A program made the position numbers and the translations under genes. 37,747 nucleotides of DNA from Bacillota bacterium (GTDB lineage Bacteria; Bacillota; Sulfobacillia; Symbiobacteriales; Symbiobacteriaceae), in assembly GCA_023623185.1 (NCBI GenBank), contig JAMNXV010000123.1, forward strand, positions 1-37,747, written 5' to 3'. The notes under the pieces were generated by a model that worked only from the letters and a program-made list of their open reading frames with translations, searched no databases and was not told the origin of the DNA. Shown piece by piece: positions 23,626-31,683 of this stretch (position 1 is its first letter; each line of letters opens with the position of its first letter).

Positions 23626-25524
23626 ATGAAGGTGATGGCATTGGGCGGCCTCCGACTCGTTCCCTGCGGTGACCGCGCCCTGCTGTGCTACCTGGGCGAT
23701 ACGCTGGATGAGGAGACCAGCCGGCGGGTTCACGGGCTCGCGGGCGCCCTGCGCGGCGCCCACCCGGCCATCGTGGACGTGACGCCGGGGTTTCACGCGC
23801 TCATGGTGGAATACGACCCGGTCCGCATCCGCCTGGAGCACCTGGTGTCGCTGGTGCGGGACGCCGCCGCCCGGGCGTCCGCGGCGGAGGAGCAGGGCCG
23901 CGTGGTGGAGATCCCGGTCATCTACGGCGGCGACCACGGCCCCGACCTGGACGCCGTGGCAGCCCATACGGGACTCGCCCCCGAGGAGGTGGCGGCGCGG
24001 CACGCCGCGGGCGCCTACCGGGTCTACTGCCTGGGCTTCAGCCCCGGCTTCCCTTACCTGGGCGGGCTCGACCCGCTCCTCAGCACCCCGCGGCTCGACG
24101 AACCCCGGGTCCACGTGCCGGCCGGTTCGGTCGGCCTCGGCGGGCGTCTCACCGGCATCTACCCCGGCGGCGGGCCCGGCGGCTGGCGGCTGATCGGGCG
24201 CACCCCCGTCAGGCTGTTCGACCCCCGGCGGGATCCGCCGGCGCTCCTCACGCCGGGCGACCAGGTCCGCTTCGTCCCCGTGGACCCTGCCGCGTACGCG
24301 GACCTCGAGCGGGAGCAGCACAGGGAAAGCCCCGCTCTGCCGGCCTTCGCGCCCGGTCGCACCGGGCTGCGCATCCTCCGGCCGGGCTGGCTGACCACCC
24401 TGCAGGATCTGGGCCGCCGGGGGTACGCCGCCTACGGCGTGTCGGTGGCCGGGGCCGCCGACCAGCAGTCCCTCATGATCGGCAACTGGCTGCTGGGCAA
24501 CCGCGCCCGCACCGCAGCCCTGGAGATCACCCTCACCGGGCCCGAGGTGGAGTTCACCGGCCCGACGGCGTTCGCCCTGACCGGCGCGCCCATCCCCGCG
24601 GAGCTGATCCCCGCCGCTGGCGGATCGCCCCGGCCCGTGCCCGGGTGGACGTCGGTCCTGGCGGGTCCGGGAGACCGGCTGCGATTTCGCACCGTCACCG
24701 CCGGCTGCCGCGCCTACCTCTGCGTGGCAGGGGGCATCGACCTGCCGCCGGTCCTGGGCAGCCTCTCGGAGGACCTGTTCGGCCACATCGGACCGCTGGG
24801 ACGGCCCCTGCAGGCCGGCGACTGGCTGCCCATCGGGCTGCCGCTCCACCCGCCGGCCGACCTGGCCGGGCGCGCCCTGCCCCCCGATGCGATCCCCGCC
24901 TTCGAGGGGGAGGCCGTCATCCGGACGGTCCCGGGGCCGCAGGCGGACCAGTTCTCTGCGGAGAGCCTCGCCCGCCTCTTCGCGGAGGGCTTCCAGGTGG
25001 GCCCCCTGGCGGACCGGCAGGGCATCAGGCTGATCGGGCCGCAGCTAAGGCCGGACGGGCCGGCCGAGATGCTCTCGGAGCCGATCCCGCCCGGCGCGCT
25101 GCAGGCTGTGCCCAGCGGCCAGCTCATCCTGCTGCTCAGCAACCGGCAGACCCTCGGGGGCTACCCCAAGATCGCCACTGCGGTCTTCACCGACCTGTGG
25201 CGCGCGGCGCAGCTGAAGGAGGGCGACCGGATCTCCTTCCAGCAAGTCGACGTCGCGGAGGGGCATGCGATCGCCTGGCAGGAGCGCCGGCGCCTGGGAC
25301 AGATCCGCCGCTACCTGGAGCGGCGCGCGCCCGCCGCTTTCCGGCCCACCGGCGAGCCTGCCTCCCCGGCGGCGTCGGCCGCCGTCGGCGCCGCGCCACC
25401 GGCAGCCCCGGGTCCGGTTCAGGCGACGCCCGGGACGCCGCCCGCCCGCCCCGGCGTGCGCATCTACCGCATCGCGGTCGGCGACACGGAGTTCCTCTGC
25501 GAGGTCGAGGAGGTCTTCGACTAA
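23626..25524 (+). CDS. fused 5-oxoprolinase subunits PxpB-PxpC (KipI-KipA) with C-terminal extension
   Basis: The 632-residue protein joins a KipI/PxpB domain (about 5-230; YRVYCLGFSPGFPYLGGLDP, HVPAGSVGLGG) to a KipA/PxpC domain (about 245-565; TLQDLGRRGYAAYGVSVAGAADQQSLMIGNWLLGN). These subunits work with PxpA in ATP-dependent opening of 5-oxoproline, but pxpA is not here. A Pro/Ala linker follows (~570-608), then GVRIYRIAVGDTEFLCEVEE, which resembles the first strands of a biotin-carrier domain, and the protein stops before any biotin-lysine motif. The ATG at 23626 has no ribosome site; a TTG at 23641 has AAGGTGATG before it. Confidence 0.88.
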   Translation: MKVMALGGLRLVPCGDRALLCYLGDTLDEETSRRVHGLAGALRGAHPAIVDVTPGFHALMVEYDPVRIRLEHLVSLVRDAAARASAAEEQGRVVEIPVIYGGDHGPDLDAVAAHTGLAPEEVAARHAAGAYRVYCLGFSPGFPYLGGLDPLLSTPRLDEPRVHVPAGSVGLGGRLTGIYPGGGPGGWRLIGRTPVRLFDPRRDPPALLTPGDQVRFVPVDPAAYADLEREQHRESPALPAFAPGRTGLRILRPGWLTTLQDLGRRGYAAYGVSVAGAADQQSLMIGNWLLGNRARTAALEITLTGPEVEFTGPTAFALTGAPIPAELIPAAGGSPRPVPGWTSVLAGPGDRLRFRTVTAGCRAYLCVAGGIDLPPVLGSLSEDLFGHIGPLGRPLQAGDWLPIGLPLHPPADLAGRALPPDAIPAFEGEAVIRTVPGPQADQFSAESLARLFAEGFQVGPLADRQGIRLIGPQLRPDGPAEMLSEPIPPGALQAVPSGQLILLLSNRQTLGGYPKIATAVFTDLWRAAQLKEGDRISFQQVDVAEGHAIAWQERRRLGQIRRYLERRAPAAFRPTGEPASPAASAAVGAAPPAAPGPVQATPGTPPARPGVRIYRIAVGDTEFLCEVEEVFD

Positions 25525-25528
25525 GCGA

Positions 25529-25555
25529 AAAACCACCGGAAGCTCCGGTGGTTTT
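25529..25555. terminator. bidirectional terminator between pxpBC and minE
   Basis: AAAACCACCGGA / TCCGGTGGTTTT form a perfect 12-bp stem with a three-base loop (AGC). It is flanked by an A-tract on the left and a T-tract on the right, so it can stop both the rightward pxpBC and the leftward minCDE transcripts. Confidence 0.9.
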
Positions 25556-25568
25556 CTTCTCTTCGCGT

Positions 25569-25841
25569 TTACCGCCCCACGGCTGCCCGCTTCATGCGGC
25601 GTACGGGAATGTTGGCCACGAGGGCTACCTGGTTCTCGGCCGTCTGAAGGGTGACATCCATACCTTCTTCCTCGATCTCCATGTAGCGGGAGATGACCTC
25701 GATCAACTCCTCTTTCAGCGCCTCGAGGAACTGCGGCGACACGTTCGTCCGGTCGTGGACGAGCACCAGGCGCAGTCGCTCCCTGGCGATATCCGCACTC
25801 GAGTGATCGCGTCCGAAGACCCGGGAAATGAGATCCAGCAT
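25569..25841 (-). CDS. minE: cell division topological specificity factor MinE
   Basis: The 90-residue protein has the standard MinE length. The N-terminal membrane-contact and anti-MinCD part (LDLISRVFGRDHSSADIARERLRLVLVHDR) precedes the dimerisation domain (ALKEELIEVISRYMEIEEEGMDVTLQ). MinE triggers ATP hydrolysis by MinD and drives pole-to-pole oscillation, which keeps division at mid-cell. The ATG at 25841 follows a G-rich site (AAGGGGGGG). It lies 15 bases after minD. Having MinE rather than DivIVA-only control is seen in some Clostridia. Confidence 0.95.
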   Translation of the reverse strand: MLDLISRVFGRDHSSADIARERLRLVLVHDRTNVSPQFLEALKEELIEVISRYMEIEEEGMDVTLQTAENQVALVANIPVRRMKRAAVGR

Positions 25842-25856
25842 GCCACGCCCCCCCTT

Positions 25857-26663
25857 CTAGCTCCGGCCGAACCCCACAATGCGCTTGAACCTGGCCCAGA
25901 AGGACTCGTCCGCCTCCAGATCCAGGATGGGCACCGCCTCACCCATCAGCCGCCGGGCGATGTTGTGGAATGCCTTGCCCGCCTTGCTGTCGCGGGAGTA
26001 GACCGCGGGTTCCCCCCGGTTGGTGGAGACGATGATGTGATCGTCCTCCGGCACAACCCCCAACAGGTCTACGGCGAGCATCTCCAGCATGTCGTCAATC
26101 TCCAGCATGTCGCCGCGCGCGACCATGCGCGGGCGCACCCGGTTGACGATCAGCATGGCCGGGCTCCTCTCCCCCTCCTGGGCATCCCACAGCCCGATAA
26201 CGCGGTCGGCATCACGCACCGAGGAGACTTCGGGGTTTGCCACGATGATCGCCTTCTGGGCGCCGGCGATGGCGTTCTTGAAGCCGTCCTCAATGCCCGC
26301 GGGGCAGTCCAGCAGCACGAAGTCGAACTCCCGGGCGAGCTGGTCCGTCAGGTTCTTCATCTGCTCGGCCGAGACGTCCTTCTTCTCACGGGTCTGGGCC
26401 GCAGCGAGCAGGTAGAGATTCTCGCTGCGCTTGTCCTTGATGAGCGCCTGCTTCAACCGGGCGTTGCCCTCGACCACGTCGACGAGGTCGTAGACAATCC
26501 GGTTCTCCAAGCCCATTACGACGTCGAGGTTGCGCAGACCGATGTCGGCATCCACCAGCACGACCCTGTTGCCCAGCTGGGCCAGAGCCGTGCCCAGATT
26601 GGCCGTCGTCGTCGTCTTTCCCACGCCGCCTTTGCCCGAAGTCACCACGATGACCTGTCCCAT
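25857..26663 (-). CDS. minD: septum site-determining ATPase MinD
   Basis: The 268-residue membrane-associated ATPase has an intact deviant Walker A (SGKGGVGKTTTTANLG), the switch segments (VDADIGLRNLDVVMGLENRIVYDLVDV and DFVLLDCPAGIEDGF) and a C-terminal amphipathic helix (FWARFKRIVGFG) for membrane binding. It recruits MinC and is stimulated by MinE. The ATG at 26663 is preferred to the adjacent TTG at 26666, because AGGAGG is seven bases upstream. The start overlaps the minC stop (TGATG). Confidence 0.96.
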   Translation of the reverse strand: MGQVIVVTSGKGGVGKTTTTANLGTALAQLGNRVVLVDADIGLRNLDVVMGLENRIVYDLVDVVEGNARLKQALIKDKRSENLYLLAAAQTREKKDVSAEQMKNLTDQLAREFDFVLLDCPAGIEDGFKNAIAGAQKAIIVANPEVSSVRDADRVIGLWDAQEGERSPAMLIVNRVRPRMVARGDMLEIDDMLEMLAVDLLGVVPEDDHIIVSTNRGEPAVYSRDSKAGKAFHNIARRLMGEAVPILDLEADESFWARFKRIVGFGRS

Positions 26664-27349
26664 CAACGATCCTCCTTCGCGCCGACCGCTTCCAGCGCAC
26701 TCGCCTGGCGTTTCTCCGCGGACGCCTCAACCACGATGAGGTCACCCCGGATGCGCGCCACCTCAGGGTAGGACTGTGGAGCGTCACCGTCGGGCGCCCG
26801 CCCAATCACCTCTGCGATCCGGAGCTGCGTGGGTCGGAGCTTGGTCGCCGCCACGATGGCCGTCCTGTTGCCGGCGCACCCGGCGTGCGCCACGCCCCGC
26901 AGCGCGCCCATGACTACGATGTGGCCGGTCGCCACCACCATCGCACCCGGATTGACGTCACCCAGGACGATCACGTCACCGTCATGGCGAACCTCCTGGC
27001 CCGAGCGGAGGGTCTTGGTGATCACCAGTGCGTTCCCGGGGGACGGCTCCGGCGCCGGCGGGGCCCCGGCTTCCGGTGCCTGCATTTCGGCTACGGGGTC
27101 TCCCCCTTCCTTCACGCTGAGGAGCACCATCCCTGCCCGCTGCAGGGTCTGCTCGAGCGCTTCACTGTCCTCTGCTGTCAACTGGCGGTTTCCCACGTGA
27201 ACTCTGACCCTGCCGCCGGCGAAGAACCGGCCGCTGCCGGCGAGCCGGTCTTCCAGCCGCTGCAGGACCGCAGCGAACTCGCCCTCGTCGGGGAGCAGCA
27301 CAACGAGTCCCGTTCTGGTCGTACCGCGAATGATGATGTCCTGTCGCAT
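26663..27349 (-). CDS. minC: septum site-determining protein MinC
   Basis: The 228-residue inhibitor of FtsZ assembly has an N-terminal FtsZ-binding domain (about 1-85), a Pro/Ala-rich linker (~88-105) and the C-terminal beta-helix that binds MinD (SGQEVRHDGDVIVLGDVNPGAMVVATGHIVVMGALRGVAHAG). The last ~30 residues extend past the helix and are charged. The ATG at 27349 has only a weak AAGAGAG ribosome site. It is the first gene of minCDE and is separated from mreD by a hairpin, so it has its own promoter or depends on read-through. Confidence 0.93.
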   Translation of the reverse strand: MRQDIIIRGTTRTGLVVLLPDEGEFAAVLQRLEDRLAGSGRFFAGGRVRVHVGNRQLTAEDSEALEQTLQRAGMVLLSVKEGGDPVAEMQAPEAGAPPAPEPSPGNALVITKTLRSGQEVRHDGDVIVLGDVNPGAMVVATGHIVVMGALRGVAHAGCAGNRTAIVAATKLRPTQLRIAEVIGRAPDGDAPQSYPEVARIRGDLIVVEASAEKRQASALEAVGAKEDR

Positions 27350-27433
27350 GCTCTCTTCACGACCCTGGCGGTAGTTTTATCCTCTTCGTCTAGTTCGCCT
27401 CGGGCGGCGAATCTCCTCCTCAGACTTACAAAT

Positions 27434-27461
27434 AATGTCGGAGGCGGCTGCCTCCGACATT
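27434..27461 (-). terminator. hairpin between mreD and minC
   Basis: AATGTCGGAGGC / GCCTCCGACATT form a perfect 12-bp stem with loop GGCT, 20 bases after the mreD stop. The leftward tail (ATTTGT) is only weakly T-rich, so some read-through into minCDE is likely. Confidence 0.7.
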
Positions 27462-27480
27462 GCTGCCACGAAACCGGCGC

Positions 27481-27996
27481 TCAGCGGCGCCTGATCACGA
27501 TAAACCCCCGCGGGTCAGGCTTCAGGAAGCCGTACATCCGGAAGATGCGCCAGTAGACCAGGATGCAGAGCACGGTGTCGTACACCATCGAGGGCAGCAG
27601 GGTGCTGCCGAACTCGGCGAGCGAAATGCGGCGCCCGAACATGGTGAGGCAGATCATGATCACCGTCTGGCCGAGGAGCGATCCGACCACGCCGCCGACC
27701 AGCGGAAGGAGGAGGTTGTCCTTGAAGACCCGCTCCTCCACCAGGCCGGCGACGAACCCCACCAGGCTCCCGGCCAGGGCGTGGCTGCCGATGAGCTGGC
27801 CGATGGTGAGGTCGATGAGCAGCCCGCCGCCGAAGCCCACCCCCAGGCCCACCTGCCACCCGAAGAGCAGCCCGCAGCTGATCGCGACCACGAGCACGAC
27901 GTTGGGCACGACCCCGGCAATGGCCAGGAACGGGCCCAGCACGCTCTGGATGAGGTAGGCCGCAAGCACGATGGCCGTCAGGGCCCAGTATCTCAT
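27481..27996 (-). CDS. mreD: rod shape-determining protein MreD
   Basis: The 171-residue integral membrane protein has about five helices (for example 5-25, 33-52, 71-88, 95-117 and 133-153). The segment GGLLIDLTIGQLIGSHALAGSLVGFVAGLVEERVF is typical of MreD. It works with MreB, MreC and RodA in lateral wall synthesis. The ATG overlaps the mreC stop by four bases (ATGA). It is the last gene of the DUF4321-maf-radC-mreBCD unit. Confidence 0.93.
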   Translation of the reverse strand: MRYWALTAIVLAAYLIQSVLGPFLAIAGVVPNVVLVVAISCGLLFGWQVGLGVGFGGGLLIDLTIGQLIGSHALAGSLVGFVAGLVEERVFKDNLLLPLVGGVVGSLLGQTVIMICLTMFGRRISLAEFGSTLLPSMVYDTVLCILVYWRIFRMYGFLKPDPRGFIVIRRR

Positions 27997-28856
27997 GGCG
28001 CGTTCGACCCCCTGTCGTCATCGGTCGGGGTCAGCACCACCTGCACCACTTCCAGCTTGTGCACATCCACGGCAGGGCGCACGATCGCGTACTTCGTGAA
28101 CGAGGAACTGGTGTCCACCTCGTCGATCCAGCCCACCAGCAGGTCCGCGGGCAGGATGCCCTGCCCGGAGGTATAAACGGGAAGGCCCACCGCAACCGAG
28201 GGATCGGTGGACCAGAACCGCATGCGCAGATAGCCGCCCTCCACCGTCTCCAGCACGCCCTGCTCGCCGTTGGGCAGCTTCGCCCCGGCCCCGAAACCGG
28301 CCTGGCTGAAGCCGGCGTCGCTGACCAGCTGGACCGTGGAGCTGTACGGCGTGGTGTAGGCGACCTTGCCCACGAGCCCCTGCCAGTTGACGACGGCCAT
28401 GCCCTGCCGCACGCCGTCGCGGCTGCCCCGGCTGATGATGACGGTCTGGTACCAGTTCTCGGCCGACCGGCTGATGACCTCGGCCGTGAGCATGGGGTAG
28501 TCCGTCCGCTCCTTCAGTCCGAGCTCGCTGCGCAGCCGCTGGTTCTCATGCTGGAGTTGCACAATGAGGGCCCGGTCCTGCGCCATGTCCGCCACCTGCT
28601 GCCGCAGGGCGGCGTTCTCTTCGCGCAGCCGGGTCAGCTCACGTATGGAATCGACGACGCCCCGCGTCTGGTCACCTACCCAGTCCGTGGCTACCTGAAA
28701 CGGGTAGAGCAGCGTGGCGATCCCCTTCTCGATGGGGGTGACCGCGGTGCGCTCCCGCGCCGTCAGGGCCATGGTGATGAAGATGACGACCAGCACGCCC
28801 AGGGCGACCCCAAGGAACCGTAGGTGCTTATTATATCGCATGGGTGACAGCTTCAC
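27993..28856 (-). CDS. mreC: rod shape-determining protein MreC
   Basis: The 287-residue protein has a short cytosolic head, a membrane helix (about 14-32), a coiled coil (about 68-112; LTRLREENAALRQQVADM) and the extracytoplasmic beta-barrel domain (VISRSAENWYQTVIISRGSRDGVRQGMAVV to GWIDEVD). It links MreB to penicillin-binding proteins. The GTG at 28856 is very close to GGAGGG (one base), so the start is not certain; an ATG at 28841 is an alternative that would still leave the helix intact. It lies 24 bases after mreB. Confidence 0.92.
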   Translation of the reverse strand: MKLSPMRYNKHLRFLGVALGVLVVIFITMALTARERTAVTPIEKGIATLLYPFQVATDWVGDQTRGVVDSIRELTRLREENAALRQQVADMAQDRALIVQLQHENQRLRSELGLKERTDYPMLTAEVISRSAENWYQTVIISRGSRDGVRQGMAVVNWQGLVGKVAYTTPYSSTVQLVSDAGFSQAGFGAGAKLPNGEQGVLETVEGGYLRMRFWSTDPSVAVGLPVYTSGQGILPADLLVGWIDEVDTSSSFTKYAIVRPAVDVHKLEVVQVVLTPTDDDRGSNAP

Positions 28857-28880
28857 GCCCTCCGGACGGCCGGCGCTGAG

Positions 28881-29900
28881 CTACGAGTTGCGCGCCACCC
28901 GCTTTAAAATATCGAGATTATCGAGGCACTTGCCGCATCCCTTCACGACGCAGAGCAGCGGCTCGTCGGCCACGTGAACGGGCATGCCGGTCTCCTTGGA
29001 GATGAGCAGATCGAGCCCCTTCAGCAGGGCGCCGCCGCCGGTCATGACGATGCCGCGGTCCATGATGTCGGCCGCCAGCTCGGGCGGGGTGTTCTCCAGG
29101 GTGATCTTGATCGCCTCGAGGATCGCGGCCACCGGCTCGCTCAGGGCCTTCCGGATCTCATCGGACGTGACCCGCAGCGTTCTCGGCAGCCCGGTCACCA
29201 GGTCGCGCCCGCGGATCTCCATCGACTCCTCCTCGCCGGTGGGATAGGCGGAACCGATGGTCTGCTTGACCTCCTCGCCGGTGCGCTCGCCGATCAGCAT
29301 GTTGTAATTCCGCTTGATGTACTGCACGATCGCCTCGTCCAGCTCGTCGCCGGCCACGCGGATCGACTTGGCGGTCACCAGGCCGCCCAGCGAGATAATC
29401 GCCACCTCCGTCGTGCCGCCCCCGATGTCCACGACCATCGAGCCGGTGGGCTCCTCCACCGGCAGACCGGCCCCGATGGCCGCAGCCATCGGCTCCTCGA
29501 TCACGTGCGCCTCGCGCGCGCCCGCCTGGAGCGCGGCGTCCTGCACGGCGCGCCGCTCCACGCCGGTGACCCCGGACGGGATGGAGATGATGATGCGGGG
29601 ACGGAAAGGGGCCCGGCGGCTGGCCGCCTTGCCGATGAAGTACTTCAGCATGGTCTGGGTGGTGTCGAAGTCCGCGATCACACCATCTTTCATCGGCCGG
29701 ATGGCGACGATGTTTCCGGGGGTGCGGCCCAGCATCTGCTTGGCCTCAGAGCCCACAGCCAGCGGGGTCTTGCGGTCGCGGTCCACCGCGACCACGGACG
29801 GTTCGTCGATCAGAATGCCGCGGCCTTTAACGTATACCAGGGTGTTCGCGGTACCGAGATCAATCCCAACGTCGCGTGCGAAAAACTGCCAGAAGGACAC
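28881..29900 (-). CDS. mreB: rod shape-determining actin homologue MreB
   Basis: The 339-residue bacterial actin has all nucleotide-pocket motifs: [14 protein letters not shown] (phosphate 1), [61 protein letters not shown] (phosphate 2) and [15 protein letters not shown] (adenosine). It forms membrane-bound filaments that guide wall synthesis. The GTG start follows AAAGGGGAAC. It lies 48 bases downstream of radC. The length and sequence are typical, with no sign of decay. Confidence 0.97.
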   Translation of the reverse strand: MSFWQFFARDVGIDLGTANTLVYVKGRGILIDEPSVVAVDRDRKTPLAVGSEAKQMLGRTPGNIVAIRPMKDGVIADFDTTQTMLKYFIGKAASRRAPFRPRIIISIPSGVTGVERRAVQDAALQAGAREAHVIEEPMAAAIGAGLPVEEPTGSMVVDIGGGTTEVAIISLGGLVTAKSIRVAGDELDEAIVQYIKRNYNMLIGERTGEEVKQTIGSAYPTGEEESMEIRGRDLVTGLPRTLRVTSDEIRKALSEPVAAILEAIKITLENTPPELAADIMDRGIVMTGGGALLKGLDLLISKETGMPVHVADEPLLCVVKGCGKCLDNLDILKRVARNS

Positions 29901-29948
29901 CGCACTGTTCCCCTTTCTTCTCTGAGCGGCAGACAGGAGCGTGGCTTC

Positions 29949-30653
29949 TCACCCGGTCAGGAGGCCCCGCTCGCGGAAACTCGTGTACCGGCCCTGCCCG
30001 ACCACCAGGTGATCCAGAACCTCGATGCCGATCACCCGGCCCGCCTGCACGAGCCGGCGGGTGATCTCCCGGTCCTCCCGGCTGGGGGTGGGATCGCCGC
30101 TGGGGTGGTTGTGCGCCAGAATGACCGAGTGCGCGCTCCTGCGTATGGCCGTCTTGAACACCTCGCGGGGGTGCACCAGCGAGGCGGTCAATGTCCCTTC
30201 AGACACACATTCGACATCAATCACCTGATTCTTGGCGTTCAGGAGAATGACGTGAAACTGCTCGCGGCTGAGGTGGGCCAGGCGGGGCGCGAGATACTCG
30301 AACACGGCGCGCGGGTTGGAGAGGTCCACTCTCCTCAGCGGCGCCGCGCCGGCGCGGAGGCCGAGATGCAGGCCGGCCAGGATGGTGCACACCTTTGCCG
30401 GGCCCAGCCCCTTCACCAGGTCCTTGCGCTCCACGTCCTGCAGGTGCAGCAGGGCCCGCAGCCCACCGCCGGGATCTTTCGCCTCACAATGATGCAGCAA
30501 ATCACGGGCAACTTCAATGACCGAGCGGCCTTTGGCACCCGTTCCTAGCAGAATCGCCAGCAACTCCACATCCGACAGCTTCTCGGGACCCAACCGGAGC
30601 AGCCGCTCACGCGGCCGGTCTGCCGCAGGCAGCCTCTTCAGAGATGCCGTCAC
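29949..30653 (-). CDS. radC: RadC family JAB-domain protein
   Basis: The 234-residue protein has an N-terminal helix-hairpin-helix-like part (LSDVELLAILLGTGAKGRSV and LVKGLGPAKVCTILAGLHLG) and a C-terminal JAB/MPN metalloprotease-like domain with HNHPSGDPTPSRED (181-194), in which His181, His183 and Asp194 form the metal site. Its role in DNA repair is disputed and its substrate is unknown. Neighbouring maf and mre genes are conserved partners in Firmicutes. The GTG start lies downstream of GGGAGAG. Confidence 0.93.
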   Translation of the reverse strand: MTASLKRLPAADRPRERLLRLGPEKLSDVELLAILLGTGAKGRSVIEVARDLLHHCEAKDPGGGLRALLHLQDVERKDLVKGLGPAKVCTILAGLHLGLRAGAAPLRRVDLSNPRAVFEYLAPRLAHLSREQFHVILLNAKNQVIDVECVSEGTLTASLVHPREVFKTAIRRSAHSVILAHNHPSGDPTPSREDREITRRLVQAGRVIGIEVLDHLVVGQGRYTSFRERGLLTG

Positions 30654-30669
30654 CAGAGGTGCTCTCCCT

Positions 30670-31251
30670 TCAGCGGGCGCCTCCCGTGAAGATCGGGTAG
30701 CCGAACTGCGCGAGCATCTGAACAGTGCGATGGAGGGGAAGGCCGACCACGTTGTAGTAGTCGCCGGAGATCGATGCGATCAGCGCGGCGGCCCGGCCCT
30801 GTATGCCGTACGCCCCCGCCTTGTCCATCGGTTCACCGGTCTCCACGTACCATTGGATCTGCTCCCGCGTGAGGGTTGCGAACCGGACGACGGTCTCCTC
30901 GTGCGCCACCAGCGCCTCGCTGCCCCGGACCACGGCCACGCCCGTGAGCACCTGGTGGGGGCGGCCCGACAGCCGGCCGAGCATCGCCGCGGCTTCGGCC
31001 CGGTCGGCCGGCTTGCCCAGCACCTCGCCGTCCACGACGACCACGGTGTCGGCCCCCAGCACGATGGCCGAGGGATGCCGTTCGGCGACGGCGCGCGCCT
31101 TGCGCAGAGCCAGCCGCTCCACCAGCTCCGCCGGGGAAGCGGCCTCCACCGCGTGCTCGTCCACCTCCGGCACCTCGATGACGAAGGGGATTCCGATCTG
31201 CCGCAGCAGTTCCTGCCTTCGGGGTGAAGAAGAGGCCAGAATGATCTGCAT
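30670..31251 (-). CDS. maf: Maf family nucleotide pyrophosphatase
   Basis: The 193-residue protein hydrolyses non-canonical or specific nucleoside triphosphates (dTTP/UTP type in Bacillus Maf). It starts MQIILASSSPRRQELL, the family phosphate-binding signature, and has DEHAVE, LGADTVVVVDGEVLGKPAD and GVAVVRG. The frame begins at a GTG (31260), but GAGGTGA then lies correctly before the ATG at 31251. In Bacillus, Maf is linked to septum control, which fits its position just ahead of radC-mreBCD-minCDE. Confidence 0.93.
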   Translation of the reverse strand: MQIILASSSPRRQELLRQIGIPFVIEVPEVDEHAVEAASPAELVERLALRKARAVAERHPSAIVLGADTVVVVDGEVLGKPADRAEAAAMLGRLSGRPHQVLTGVAVVRGSEALVAHEETVVRFATLTREQIQWYVETGEPMDKAGAYGIQGRAAALIASISGDYYNVVGLPLHRTVQMLAQFGYPIFTGGAR

Positions 31252-31266
31252 CGCCGTCACCTCGCA

Positions 31267-31500
31267 TCAGCGCAGGGCCAGCCAGAGCGCGAGCACCAGC
31301 CCGATCGCGCCGCCTATCGTTAGCTTGAACGAAACCCCGAAGGTGACGACTAGAAAGTTCAGGTCGAGCGTCGCCGGCGCCATTCCCAGCGGGATGTGAT
31401 AGTCCAGGAAGGGAATGTAGTGAGACAGCGCACCGCCGATGAGCTGCCCCACCACGGCGCCGATGAGCGCCCACATGAACACCAACCAACCGCGCTTCAC
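31267..31500 (-). CDS. DUF4321 small membrane protein
   Basis: The 77-residue protein has two membrane helices (about 5-26 and 48-75) around an extracytoplasmic loop containing HYIPFLDYHIPLGMAP. This pattern matches DUF4321, a small family found upstream of maf in many Clostridia; its function is unknown. The GTG at 31500 follows AAGGGGGCAG. It is the first gene of the unit that includes maf, radC and mreBCD, 15 bases before maf. Confidence 0.8.
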   Translation of the reverse strand: MKRGWLVFMWALIGAVVGQLIGGALSHYIPFLDYHIPLGMAPATLDLNFLVVTFGVSFKLTIGGAIGLVLALWLALR

Positions 31501-31609
31501 GAAACTGCCCCCTTACCGGTCGCCGAGGCCCTTGATATGACGCACTTCGAATAGGCTAAGTTTCGTGGTTTCCCAGCAAGATTCCTGCGCGGGAGGCAGA
31601 CCCGCGACC
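31501..31609 (-). promoter_or_regulatory. structured 5' leader of the DUF4321-maf-radC-mreBCD unit
   Basis: About 100 bases of transcript precede the DUF4321 start. The 5' end begins with a 6-bp stem, CGCGGG / CCCGCG (31588-31606), around a seven-base loop. The rest is not coding and holds no second obvious promoter. I compared it mentally with common riboswitch and T-box motifs and saw no match. It may be an unrecognised leader or plain spacer. Confidence 0.35.
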
Positions 31610-31639
31610 AGCATAGCACAGGGGCAGTTGGATTGGCAA
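31610..31639 (-). promoter_or_regulatory. promoter of DUF4321-maf-radC-mreBCD
   Basis: Leftward -35 TTGCCA (31639-31634) and -10 TATGCT (31615-31610) are 18 bases apart, and the -10 is preceded by TGC (extended -10). These are the same hexamers and spacing as the tupABC promoter. Confidence 0.6.
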
Positions 31640-31647
31640 TATATGGA

Positions 31648-31676
31648 ACGGGGCCATCCCATGGTGATGGCCCCGT
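31648..31676 (-). terminator. terminator after the SPOR gene
   Basis: ACGGGGCCATC / GATGGCCCCGT form a perfect 11-bp stem with a seven-base loop, eight bases after the SPOR gene stop. The leftward tail is TTCCATATATTG, which is only moderately T-rich. Confidence 0.75.
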
Positions 31677-31683
31677 GTCCGCG

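Noticed and set aside
24645-26771. 708-codon plus-strand frame crossing pxpBC, the terminator, minE and minD
   Set aside because: It runs through a strong bidirectional terminator and opposes two clear Min genes; its composition is non-protein-like (Arg/Pro/Ala-rich, then His/Asp-rich).
31501-31609. known riboswitch in the DUF4321 leader
   Set aside because: By memory comparison with c-di-GMP, c-di-AMP, preQ1, THF and T-box motifs I found no conserved core, so I left it as unassigned.
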